Shown in pieces: positions 4,431-12,299 of a stretch of 34,146 nucleotides of DNA. The notes beneath the pieces are model-generated. The model was not told the origin of the DNA and did no database searches. It saw only the letters and a list, made by a program, of their open reading frames with translations. The translations under genes and the position numbers were made by a program. Source of the stretch: a virus; IMG/VR virus record IMGVR_UViG_3300012924_000017, positions 1 through 34,146 of that record; one strand, 5' to 3'. How positions within the stretch are numbered: the stretch's first letter is position 1; each line of letters starts with the position of its first letter.

Positions 4431-6980
4431 GTGCCCGACGTCCCCCTGATCGAAGCCCCGTTGGAGAAGCTGGAGCTGCTGGCTAAGCTGCGCCAGCAAC
4501 AGCTCGAGCTCAACAAACTGATCGCCATCCACGCCCCCGCGCGTCCGCGTCCGTGGCACGACAAGGCCCGGCCGGAGCAGCGGATTCCGGCGGACGGGGC
4601 TTGGTCGGTCTCGTTGATCTTAGCAGGTCGCGGATTTGGCAAGACGAAATCTGGCTCAGAGTGGATTGCAGAGCAGGCGGCGACACACCCGGAAACAGAA
4701 TGGGCCGTAATCGCACCAACGTGGCGGGACTGCCGCAAAGTCTGTATCGAAGGTCAGTCTGGCATACTGCGAGCACTTTTGCCAGGGGAACTGGAGTCGT
4801 GCAACGCCAGCGACTTGACTGTGCGGCTGTCGAACGGGTCGCGGATCTACGGGTACTCGGCGGACCGGCCGGACCGACTGCGCGGGGCCAACTTGTCCGG
4901 TGCTTGGTGCGTAGCGAAGGGCACGCCGGTCATCACCGCTCGTGGCGACGTCCCTATCGAACGCGTATGCGTTGGCGACCGAGTGGCGACCCGCCACGGA
5001 TGGCGCCGGGTCAGTGCTGCCCGTCGAACTGGCGTAAGCCGCTCGACCTTGGTGATTACCACCAGTGCTGGAGTGCTGCGCTGTACTCCCAACCATCGCA
5101 TTGCCGTCAGTGAACAAGGGTGGTGCGTCGCTGGTTCAATCAAGCCAGGTGATACACTACTTGGATGCTCCCCGATCCCAGCCCCGGTCCACCCGCATGG
5201 TTCGAGTTCAACGGCCAGCGTTACTACCGAAACGCACGAGTGCGGTACTACTACGATCCCACCGGCAACCTCCTTCACCATGCCGTCTGGGCCGCGGAGC
5301 ATGGGCCAATTCCAGCAGGACATCATGTCCATCACCGCAACCACGACCGCGGCGATAACGCCGAGTCGAACCTGCAGCTGCTCACAGACACTGAGCACTG
5401 GGAACTGCATGCCGCTGAACGGCGATTGCCGGCTGTCCCTCCTCGGCCGTGTGTGGAGTGCGGGAAAGAGTTTCAGCCCTTGGCCGCGAAGGCTCATGTG
5501 CTCTGCTGTTCACGGGCCTGCGGTAGCAAGAAAGCCGTACGTACTCGCGCCGAACGAAGCAAGCCCCGCGAAGAGCGTGAACTGGTTTGCAAGCAGTGCC
5601 TCAGCACGTTCCGCACTACCGCCACTCACGCCGTGTGCTGCAGCGACGAGTGTCGGACTGCCCGGCGTAAGGCACGCAACACTGGCGATCCCCGCTATGA
5701 CCCTGGACGCTATGGCCAGCCGCGTATCAAGACGTGTCCAGTCTGCGGTCAAGAGTTCGAAGCCAAGACCGACCACATCGAGCTGTGCAGTCGCAAATGC
5801 CGCGCAAAACGCAGTTCCGACTGGAACACGGCACGCTGGCGAGAACGCGCGCCCGTCGCGCGTCGCTGCGAGCACTGTGGTGACGAGTTCTTCTCCCGTG
5901 CGACTGCCGGAAGCTGGTGCTCCAAGCTCTGCCGTACTCGGGCCCGTCGTACTCGGAGTCGAGCCAAGCTTGGACTGTGACGTTTTCGACCTAACCGTCG
6001 AAGGCGTGCATGAGTTCTATGCGGGCGGTGTGCTCGTGCACAATTGCGACGAGCTAGCCGCTATGGGTCAGGCCGATGAGCTTTGGGGCGAAAGCCTCAT
6101 GCCCGCGCTGCGGATCGGTGAACACCCCCGAGTGGTGGTCACAACGACGCCGCGGCCGACGAAGTTACTCCGCGAGTTGCTTGCCCGCACCGACGGCTCG
6201 GTACGCGTTGTTCGCGGTTCGACCTGGGACAACGCCGCGAATCTGTCCAAGATGGCACTGGCGGAACTGCGGGCCCGCTACGAAGGCACCAGACTTGGTC
6301 GCCAGGAGCTCGAAGGCGAGCTGCTCGAGGATCTCGAGGGCGCCCTGTGGAGCCGCGACCTGCTCGATCTGACCCGGGTCGACAAGGCACCGTCGCTGGC
6401 CCGGATCGTGGTCGGTGTCGACCCGGCGGTGACCAGCGGCGAGCGGTCCGACTCGACCGGCATCATTGTCGCCGGTCGAGGAGTGGACGGGGATCTGTAC
6501 ATTCTCGAGGACGCGACCTGCAAGGGCACTCCGCACAGCTGCATGTCCAGGGCAGTGCACGCCTATCACCGCTGGCACGCCGATCGGGTGATCGGCGAGG
6601 TGAACAACGGCGGCGACTATATCGAGGGTGTACTGCGCACCGTCGATGCGAACGTCGCGTACAAGTCCGTTCGCGCCACCCGCGGCAAGCTGGTACGCGC
6701 CGAGCCGATTTCGGCGTTGTGGGAACAGGGACGCGGTCACCTGGTCGGAGTATTCCCCTCGCTCGAGGATGAGCTATGTGGGTTCACTAGTGACTCTACG
6801 GAGTCGCCGGACCGCTTGGATGCACTCGTATGGAGTAGCACGGAGCTCCAAATGGGCTCCAGCGCGCTGTCGTACTTGTCCGCGATCTCCAGAATGTGCT
6901 TGAAGTGCGACCTACCAAACCGGCGCAAGGCGACCGTGTGCCGCGGCTGCGGCGGGGAGCTGACCGACGCTGTTGCCTAA
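4431..6980 (+). CDS. terL: terminase large subunit interrupted by an intein
   Basis: The 849-residue precursor starts at GTG 4431 behind AGGGGGAG. The exteins are residues 1-159 and 539-849, 470 in all, the usual TerL size. The ATPase has Walker A (GRGFGKT, about 67-73), Walker B interrupted by the intein (LSGAW, then CDELAAM) and a coupling motif (VVVTTTPRP). The nuclease has metal-binding acids in VVGVDPAV, VIGEVNNGGDYIEG and DRLDALVW. TerL translocates DNA into the prohead and cuts it. An unusual extra is the C-terminal zinc ribbon (CLKCDLPNRRKATVCRGCGG). The intein separates Walker A from the Walker B acids, so splicing should be required for activity. The last 69 bases are antisense to the 6912-7217 gene. 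Confidence 0.95.
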   Translation: MPDVPLIEAPLEKLELLAKLRQQQLELNKLIAIHAPARPRPWHDKARPEQRIPADGAWSVSLILAGRGFGKTKSGSEWIAEQAATHPETEWAVIAPTWRDCRKVCIEGQSGILRALLPGELESCNASDLTVRLSNGSRIYGYSADRPDRLRGANLSGAWCVAKGTPVITARGDVPIERVCVGDRVATRHGWRRVSAARRTGVSRSTLVITTSAGVLRCTPNHRIAVSEQGWCVAGSIKPGDTLLGCSPIPAPVHPHGSSSTASVTTETHECGTTTIPPATSFTMPSGPRSMGQFQQDIMSITATTTAAITPSRTCSCSQTLSTGNCMPLNGDCRLSLLGRVWSAGKSFSPWPRRLMCSAVHGPAVARKPYVLAPNEASPAKSVNWFASSASARSALPPLTPCAAATSVGLPGVRHATLAIPAMTLDAMASRVSRRVQSAVKSSKPRPTTSSCAVANAAQNAVPTGTRHAGENARPSRVAASTVVTSSSPVRLPEAGAPSSAVLGPVVLGVEPSLDCDVFDLTVEGVHEFYAGGVLVHNCDELAAMGQADELWGESLMPALRIGEHPRVVVTTTPRPTKLLRELLARTDGSVRVVRGSTWDNAANLSKMALAELRARYEGTRLGRQELEGELLEDLEGALWSRDLLDLTRVDKAPSLARIVVGVDPAVTSGERSDSTGIIVAGRGVDGDLYILEDATCKGTPHSCMSRAVHAYHRWHADRVIGEVNNGGDYIEGVLRTVDANVAYKSVRATRGKLVRAEPISALWEQGRGHLVGVFPSLEDELCGFTSDSTESPDRLDALVWSSTELQMGSSALSYLSAISRMCLKCDLPNRRKATVCRGCGGELTDAVA
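4908..6044 (+). mobile_element. intein in TerL at the Walker B motif
   Basis: A 379-residue intein, precursor residues 160-538. It begins with Cys1 in block A (CVAKGTPVITARGDVPIERV) and GD-VATRHGWRRV, and block B is CTPNHRIAV. The N-terminal splicing domain ends at about KPGDTLLG (base 5164). The C-terminal domain resumes at CDVFDLTVEGVHEFYAGGVL (block F) and ends in VHN followed by Cys+1 (TGC 6045-6047), all the residues needed for class 1 splicing. The penultimate residue is His. Between the two domains, residues 246-515 in this frame are Ser/Thr/Ala/Pro/Arg-rich with no recognisable endonuclease. The endonuclease lies in another frame (5165-5980). Confidence 0.93.
5165..5980 (+). CDS. HNH homing endonuclease nested out of frame in the intein
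   Basis: 271 residues, read in the -1 (+2) frame relative to the intein. An HNH core sits at about residues 53-82 (HHVHHRNHDRGDNAESNLQL, then H78 and H82). Four zinc-finger-like units follow, with Cys pairs at 96/99 and 115/119, 142/145 and 159/163, 191/194 and 208/212, and 235/238 and 252/256, each with a CS-x2-C second half. HNH homing endonucleases cut intein-less alleles to spread the intein. The ATG at 5165 has AGGTGA 12 bases upstream, and an in-frame TGA at 5150-5152 excludes a start further back, so independent internal initiation is likeliest. The TGA at 5978-5980 falls at the first residues of the C-terminal splicing domain. Confidence 0.9.
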   Translation: MLPDPSPGPPAWFEFNGQRYYRNARVRYYYDPTGNLLHHAVWAAEHGPIPAGHHVHHRNHDRGDNAESNLQLLTDTEHWELHAAERRLPAVPPRPCVECGKEFQPLAAKAHVLCCSRACGSKKAVRTRAERSKPREERELVCKQCLSTFRTTATHAVCCSDECRTARRKARNTGDPRYDPGRYGQPRIKTCPVCGQEFEAKTDHIELCSRKCRAKRSSDWNTARWRERAPVARRCEHCGDEFFSRATAGSWCSKLCRTRARRTRSRAKLGL

Positions 6981-7217
6981 CCAGGACCACCCCGCCGGTT
7001 GCGGCGCGGGCGGGGGACACCAGTTCATCGGGTGCGAAAACGCTTCGTCGTACCCGGGGTCGATGAACTCCAACATCTCCCGAACTTCCTCGCGGCCCCA
7101 GTCCTCGTCGTCGAACTCGGGGTGCACGTACAGCGGCAAGCCGGGGCGCCAGTACCCCTCGGGGTAGTTGCACAACTGGGCCGCCCAGGGGCCATCGTCG
7201 TCGTCGGCGGGGGACAT
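6912..7217 (-). CDS. small acidic unrecognised protein
   Basis: A 101-residue protein from ATG 7217 with no good RBS. The N-terminal two-thirds are acidic and aromatic (MSPADDDDGPWAAQLCNYPE, then YVHPEFDDEDWGREEVREML), a composition unlike a chance ORF. The Ala/Gly-rich C-terminal 22 residues lie antisense to the zinc ribbon of TerL. I recognise no family; the pattern resembles small acidic hypothetical proteins common in actinobacterial phages. It is a convergent neighbour of TerL and is divergent from the portal gene. Confidence 0.55.
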   Translation of the reverse strand: MSPADDDDGPWAAQLCNYPEGYWRPGLPLYVHPEFDDEDWGREEVREMLEFIDPGYDEAFSHPMNWCPPPAPQPAGWSWLGNSVGQLPAAAAAHGRLAPVW

Positions 7218-7516
7218 AGTTCGATTCTGTCACGCGCCGGCAAGTCGGTTGCGCCGGGCGGTGGTCGATCCGCCGGTAAGGACGCGGAAGCACTCCGTTT
7301 AACAGCAGATAGAGCGGATGGACGGACCCGTCACCACCGCCCGCGACCGGCCCACCAGCGGCTAGGTCGTAAACCAGCGCACCGGCCGGACCAGTCCCCG
7401 CGGGGACTTATCGCCGCTGGTGGCGGCCTGCTCGGCGCTGATTCACCCCACGTGCGCGCGCTACAGAGGTGCCGCCCAGCTGACGCAGAATCTAGCACAA
7501 CAGGAAGGGGTGGCCC
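7218..7516. promoter_or_regulatory. divergent intergenic region with nested palindromes
   Basis: This 299-base stretch separates the reverse gene at 6912 from the portal gene and has no credible gene. An outer perfect 11-bp inverted repeat (CCACCAGCGGC 7352-7362, GCCGCTGGTGG 7413-7423) encloses a perfect 16-bp palindrome (7393-7408, AGTCCCCGCGGGGACT). It is likely to contain the promoters of the two divergent units. The palindrome could be an operator or a packaging or recombination site. I see no convincing -35/-10 pair. Confidence 0.5.
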
Positions 7517-9463
7517 GTGTCGCGTCGCCGTCGTCGACCCACGCCACCGCAACCGACGGCCGACGTCCGGCGGATCTTCGCCGAAGAACTACAGAAGGCG
7601 TTGACCCTGCCACCCGGTGCGCAGGCCACCCAGGTGACCGCGGGGTACCTGCAGCAATTGCAGCAGCGTGGCAATCCGCGCGGCAGCGGCGAATTCGCGC
7701 TGACCCGCGACCCGTACACCAACGCCAACTTCGGTCCGGGGATGCCGCTGTACCCGGCACCGCTCGACCCGCCGCTGCCCTCTGGCCGTCCAGCGCCCCG
7801 GCGCTGGGAATACCCGGTCAGTTGGAACCTGCAGACGACCAGCACCCGCAGCGTGCCGTGGAGCGTGCTGCGCGACGCCGCGGATCAGGTATCGGTGATG
7901 CGGTCCTGCATCGAGATCTGCAAGACCGCGCTGACCGGGCTGGACTGGGCATTTACCGTGGACTCCGCGCGGGCTCGACACCTGGCGAAGCGTTCCGGTG
8001 AGTCGAATCACACGGTGATCAGCGACTTGCAGGACAAGTACGCGGACGACATCGATCGGCTGCATTCCTGGTGGCTGAAGCCGGACCGGATCAATAACTG
8101 GACATTCAGCGAGTGGCTAACCGCGTTAATGGAAGACCAATTAACGTTGGACGCCGTGAGTATCTACCCGCACTTGCAGATGAATGGCGACCTCCACTCA
8201 CTAGAGCTGCTTGACAGCACGACTATCAAGCCATTGTTGGACCATCGCGGAGCCACCCCGCAGCCACCCTTGGCTGCGTTCCAACAGATCCTGTGGGGCT
8301 TTCCTCGGGGCGAATTCTCCCAGTCCGCGATCGAGGACGTCGACGCGGAATTCATCTCCGCTATCTACGGCAAGATTAACGGCCTGGAAGCCAAGACGGA
8401 CGGTCTGATCTACAAGGTCCGCAACAGGCGGACCAGGGGCCCGTACGGCTTTTCGAACGTCGAACAGGCGCTCATCGACGTGGATCTCTGGCTGAAGCGG
8501 TTTGACTGGCTGCGCAGCGAATACACCGCCGGGGTCACTCCGGAAATGATCGTCCAGGTGGATGCGTCGATGACCCCGGAGCAGCTGCGCCAGTACGAAG
8601 CGGTGTTCAATGACGAATTGAGCGGTCGAACCGCCGACCGTCACCGGGCCCGGTTCCTGCCGGCCGGGTTCGAGGCGAGTTATCCGCGCATGATGGACTC
8701 GAAGTTCAACTCCGACTTCGATCTGCACTTGATCCGGTTGATCTGTGCCGCATTCGATGTAATGCCCACTTCCCTCGGCTTTACCCCTAACCATGGCATG
8801 GGCGGCATGGGCGGGCAAAGCATGCAGCAGGGCGAGTCGGACACGCAGAAACAGCGTGGTACCAAGCCCACCGCGACCTGGGTCACCGACCTGATCAACG
8901 AGGTGTGTCTGCACTACCTGGACATGCCCGAAGAGCTGACATTCGCTTTCCTCGGGCTAGATGACGATGACGAGGATAAGGAAGCCACCCTGCTGACCAC
9001 CTACGTCGGGGCGGGTCTGCAGACGTTGAACGAGGGCCGCGATCAGCTCAACCTGCCGCGGTATGACTTCCCGGAGGCGAACCAGCCGTACCTGGCCACG
9101 CCAACGGGTCCAGCGTGGCTGAACGTCGACGTCCAACCGGTCGGGATACCCGGGAACCTGCCGTCCGCGGCGGTGAACCAGCAGCAGGCCGCGATCAAGC
9201 CCGGTGATCCGGCGAGCCGTCCAGAACTGCCGGTGGCCAAGAAGCCCGCCAAGCGCGACGAGTCGGTACAAGCCGCGCCGGACGTGGCCCGCCGCGGCGA
9301 GCAGAAGGCGTTCCTCACTTTCGCCGCCAACCGCGCCGGCAACAAGACCTGGCGCGACTTCCAGTTCAAGATCCTCGCCGACGACACCGCCGAGGCTGCT
9401 AACCGGTTGGCCGCGGCCGGCGACCTGGCCGCGGTGAAAGCACTGTTCGCGCTGCATGACTGA
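7517..9463 (+). CDS. portal protein
   Basis: 648 residues, starting at GTG 7517 with GGAAGGGG upstream. After a basic, Pro-rich N-terminus, the core reads as a phage portal: NLQTTSTRSVPWSVLRDAAD and VMRSCIEICKTALTGLDWAF early, a wing with LTLDAVSIYPHLQ, then VEQALIDVDLWLKRFDWLRS and AAFDVMPTSLGFTPN, which are portal stem and clip-type sequences. The portal is the dodecameric ring at the head vertex through which TerL threads DNA. The C-terminal 120 residues are Pro/Ala-rich then helical (QKAFLTFAANRAGNKTWRDF). Its position directly after TerL is canonical. Confidence 0.9.
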   Translation: MSRRRRRPTPPQPTADVRRIFAEELQKALTLPPGAQATQVTAGYLQQLQQRGNPRGSGEFALTRDPYTNANFGPGMPLYPAPLDPPLPSGRPAPRRWEYPVSWNLQTTSTRSVPWSVLRDAADQVSVMRSCIEICKTALTGLDWAFTVDSARARHLAKRSGESNHTVISDLQDKYADDIDRLHSWWLKPDRINNWTFSEWLTALMEDQLTLDAVSIYPHLQMNGDLHSLELLDSTTIKPLLDHRGATPQPPLAAFQQILWGFPRGEFSQSAIEDVDAEFISAIYGKINGLEAKTDGLIYKVRNRRTRGPYGFSNVEQALIDVDLWLKRFDWLRSEYTAGVTPEMIVQVDASMTPEQLRQYEAVFNDELSGRTADRHRARFLPAGFEASYPRMMDSKFNSDFDLHLIRLICAAFDVMPTSLGFTPNHGMGGMGGQSMQQGESDTQKQRGTKPTATWVTDLINEVCLHYLDMPEELTFAFLGLDDDDEDKEATLLTTYVGAGLQTLNEGRDQLNLPRYDFPEANQPYLATPTGPAWLNVDVQPVGIPGNLPSAAVNQQQAAIKPGDPASRPELPVAKKPAKRDESVQAAPDVARRGEQKAFLTFAANRAGNKTWRDFQFKILADDTAEAANRLAAAGDLAAVKALFALHD

Positions 9464-9476
9464 GGGAGAGAACCCA

Positions 9477-9788
9477 GTGAGCAAGCGTCGACCGGCTCGC
9501 AGTCGGACGGTCAGCACCTTTGTCCCCGACCTGGCCGACTACCCGGTAGTGCTCTACCCGGGCGTGGACTACAGCCGGGCCATCGAGATCCTGATCCGCC
9601 TCGCCGACCCCTACGCCCGGGTATCGATTCCGCTGACCGGCCGGGAGATCCCCGTGGAGCTGCGCTACCGCGGCAACGAGAGCTGGTACGAGGCGGCTGG
9701 GGAGCTCGCCGAGGCGATCGGCACCCGGCTACACATGATCGCCGACGTGTGGGTGCTGGCGCCCTGTTGCGGACACAAGCCGCTGTAG
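9477..9788 (+). CDS. small unrecognised head-region protein
   Basis: 103 residues from GTG 9477, chosen because GGGAG (9464-9468) lies 8 bases upstream; the ORF is open from ATG 9456, which would overlap the end of the portal gene. The first 15 residues are basic. The rest is a mixed alpha/beta protein with a C-terminal CCGH. No family is recognised. It lies between the portal and the MuF-like gene, with 3-base spacing to the latter, so it is part of the head operon. Confidence 0.7.
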   Translation: MSKRRPARSRTVSTFVPDLADYPVVLYPGVDYSRAIEILIRLADPYARVSIPLTGREIPVELRYRGNESWYEAAGELAEAIGTRLHMIADVWVLAPCCGHKPL

Positions 9789-9791
9789 GCC

Positions 9792-10454
9792 GTGAACAAC
9801 CCAGGGTCGCGGGCGTTGATGGCGCTGGCCCGCGCCAGTGTGACCAAGGACAGCGAACCAAAGTTCGTGGTGCGCCGGGTGATGGACGGACGGGTCTGTC
9901 AGGCCTGCCTGGACAACGACGATCCGGACGCGCTCAAGGTCCATCCGGGGTGCAGGTGCTGGAAGACACTTGACCACGGCGTCGAGGAGCCGCACGCCCC
10001 GGATGGTTCGAACTTCGGCCGCGACGCCCACGGCGACGAGGTCGACGGCTTCACCCGTAGCGGACCGGACACCCCCGGCGCGGGCTACGTGGTCCCCGTC
10101 TCGCCGGAGACCGAACAGATGCTCCACCCGGAACAGGTCACTCCGGACTTCATCACGAACGTCCGTCAGATCAACCTCGAGACGCTGCACCTCGTACCGG
10201 ACGCGTATGTCGCCGCGTGGGTGACGTCGACCCGAGTGGTGATCGGCATCGTTCGCTACTTCACCGACGCGGGTACGGCTCGCAAGCTTGGCCGTCTGCT
10301 CGGCGCGGCGGTGTTCAACCTGCGTCGCCGTGCCATCTTCGGCCGGTTCTTCCGGCGAGGCACCAAAGCCGCCCGGCCAATTCTGGTGTTACTACCCCGC
10401 CGGGCCAGCAAGGCGGACGTCCTCGCATTCATCGCCACCATTCACGCGAACTAA
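9792..10454 (+). CDS. MuF-like minor head protein
   Basis: 220 residues from GTG 9792. Near the N-terminus is a Cys/His cluster, CQACLDNDDPDALKVHPGCR followed by CW (C36, C39, H51, C54, C56), matching the CxxC...HPxCRC signature of the C-terminal part of SPP1 gp7/Mu F head morphogenesis proteins. Here the signature is at the front, so this is a shortened or rearranged form. The C-terminal 60 residues are strongly basic and helical (ARKLGRLLGAAVFNLRRRAI). It probably acts in the prohead at the portal vertex, or is ejected with DNA. A second protein with a related motif is at 17572-17829. Confidence 0.6.
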   Translation: MNNPGSRALMALARASVTKDSEPKFVVRRVMDGRVCQACLDNDDPDALKVHPGCRCWKTLDHGVEEPHAPDGSNFGRDAHGDEVDGFTRSGPDTPGAGYVVPVSPETEQMLHPEQVTPDFITNVRQINLETLHLVPDAYVAAWVTSTRVVIGIVRYFTDAGTARKLGRLLGAAVFNLRRRAIFGRFFRRGTKAARPILVLLPRRASKADVLAFIATIHAN

Positions 10455-10525
10455 CCCGCACCAGGCCGTTCCCTTCGAGGTCAACGCACCCGCGGCCTTC
10501 CTCTCGCACGAAGGAGCAGTGACCC

Positions 10526-12256
10526 ATGGACAACGCCTCGGTGTTCGCTGGGATTGAGAAGACCGTCGATCAGGACGACGGGAGCTTGCTCGTCTACGGC
10601 AAAGCTACTGACGACAGTCTCGACCTCGACGATCAGCGCTGCGATGCCGACTGGCTGAAGACCGCGATGCCGGCGTGGTTCGGTACAGGTCACGGAGTCG
10701 GCGGCAACATCCGGGAACAGCACCGGGCCGACTCGGCGATCGGTAAGGCCATCGAGCATGAGGCCGCCACTGACGGTCACTACATCACCGCGCGCATCGT
10801 CGACCCACTCGCTGTGGCGAAGACTCGAGCCGGGATCTTCACGGGCTTCTCGATCGGTATCCGCCGACCGAAGATCGTGAAAAGTCCGACCGCGCCGAAT
10901 GGCCTGATCAATGGCGGGACCATCACCGAGGTCAGCCTGGTGGATCGGCCGGCGAACAGCAACGCGATCCTGACGCTCTGCAAGGCCGCTAAGACCGGCT
11001 GGGAGGGCCCTGGCGCCGACCTGGACCAAGAACGCGGGCTGGTGCGCTGCGAGGAGCTGCTCATCGACGACGAGGCGATCGCCAAGGAGTTGCAGGTCAG
11101 CGTGACCAAGGGCGTCGAGGCGGGCGACGACAGCGAGCAGGAGCTGGCTGACGAGCAGCGCCCGACCTTCAACATCACCACTAAGACCCTCGAGCAGGAT
11201 GCAGCCGTGGACGGCTTCGATCGGGATAAGGCAATCGAGCTGGTCGACGCGACCCTCGAGAAGGCCGCGGATGGGCTCGGTCAGAACGAGTCCGGGGATA
11301 TCAGCGGCGCGGACCAGGCGATCGCCACCATCGCCCAGCTCATTATCTCCGAGGCTCAAGACCTCGCCAAGATGCCCAGCCAGGACTGCGACATCCACTT
11401 GCTGATGAGCGCGGTCGACGCGCTGCGGTGCTTCTCTCGCCGGGAACAATCCGAGCAAGCCGGGGTCGACCCGGACGTGTCCTTGCGCGCCGCGGTGGAC
11501 GTCACCAAGGGGAAGTACTCCGCCGATCAGCTCCGCTCGATGCTGGCCAGCGGCAAGGCGATGAAGAACCCGAATGGTGAGCCCAGCTACCCGATCGGCG
11601 ACAAGGAAGACCTGTCCAACGCGATTCACGCGGTCGGCCGCGGTTCTGGTGACCACAACGCGATTCGGGCATACATCAAGCGCCGGGCGAGCGCGCTCGG
11701 TGCCTCCGACATGATTCCAGACAACTGGTCGTCGTCCGGTTCGAACAAGGCCGCTGACTCTGAGGCCGAAGAAGGGAAGACAATGCCCGAACAGGTTGCG
11801 GCTGTGGACACTCCGGTGGATACCGTAGAGGCGGACGCCGCGAAGTCGGCGGATGTCGACACCGAGACCCCCGTTAAAGAGCTGGACGCCACAAAGGCGG
11901 CTGGCGACGCAGCGGATCCCGACGTCCTCATGAAGGCGTTCACGGACGCCCTTGTTGACGGGGAGTCAGAGTTACGTAAGATGTTTGTGGACATCACGGA
12001 GGCATCGACAAAGTCCGCCGTAAAGGCGCTTGGCGACGAGCTGGGCGCGCGGCTGGAAAAGGTCGAGGCGATGGCCACCCCCGGTGGTCCGGCGCTGCGT
12101 CGGACTGAGGCTGAGCGTGTCAGCGCTCGCCGCTCTGATCTGCTGGAGCAGGCGATGCGGTTCAAGGCGCTCGCCAATAGTGCCGAAGACCAGGACCTAC
12201 GCAAGGGCTATGCCACCAAGGCGGCCCGGCTCGAGGCCGAGGTCAAGGCGCTGTAG
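10526..12256 (+). CDS. capsid maturation protease fused to scaffold
   Basis: 576 residues from ATG 10526 with GGAG 9 bases upstream. Residues 1-155 are an XkdF/U35-type prohead protease: start strands with LLVYGKATDDSLDLDDQRCD, NIREQH (His66), VDPLAVAKTRAGIFTGFSIG (Ser109) and ITEVSLVDRPAN. Residues about 327-405 are a helical module (KGKYSADQLRSMLASG, then GDHNAIRAYIKRRASALG) often found in actinophage proteases. The C-terminus is acidic then coiled-coil-like (ELGARLEKVEAM), as expected of a scaffold. The protease cleaves head proteins, and usually itself, during capsid maturation. An internal ATG at 11782 preceded by GAAGGGAAG could express the scaffold part alone. Confidence 0.85.
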   Translation: MDNASVFAGIEKTVDQDDGSLLVYGKATDDSLDLDDQRCDADWLKTAMPAWFGTGHGVGGNIREQHRADSAIGKAIEHEAATDGHYITARIVDPLAVAKTRAGIFTGFSIGIRRPKIVKSPTAPNGLINGGTITEVSLVDRPANSNAILTLCKAAKTGWEGPGADLDQERGLVRCEELLIDDEAIAKELQVSVTKGVEAGDDSEQELADEQRPTFNITTKTLEQDAAVDGFDRDKAIELVDATLEKAADGLGQNESGDISGADQAIATIAQLIISEAQDLAKMPSQDCDIHLLMSAVDALRCFSRREQSEQAGVDPDVSLRAAVDVTKGKYSADQLRSMLASGKAMKNPNGEPSYPIGDKEDLSNAIHAVGRGSGDHNAIRAYIKRRASALGASDMIPDNWSSSGSNKAADSEAEEGKTMPEQVAAVDTPVDTVEADAAKSADVDTETPVKELDATKAAGDAADPDVLMKAFTDALVDGESELRKMFVDITEASTKSAVKALGDELGARLEKVEAMATPGGPALRRTEAERVSARRSDLLEQAMRFKALANSAEDQDLRKGYATKAARLEAEVKAL

Positions 12257-12299
12257 TCATCTGTCTTTGACCATTCCAACCTAAGGAGAAGAGAGGATA

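Noticed and set aside
5141-5165. Programmed frameshift joining the intein N-domain to the nested endonuclease
   Set aside because: The only window for a -1 slip between the TGA at 5150-5152 and ATG 5165 has no slippery heptamer, so internal initiation is the simpler explanation.
10481-11656. 391-codon minus-strand ORF in the protease-scaffold gene
   Set aside because: An antisense shadow, long because GC-rich codons rarely give stops there. No RBS or domain; the plus-strand gene has clear motifs.
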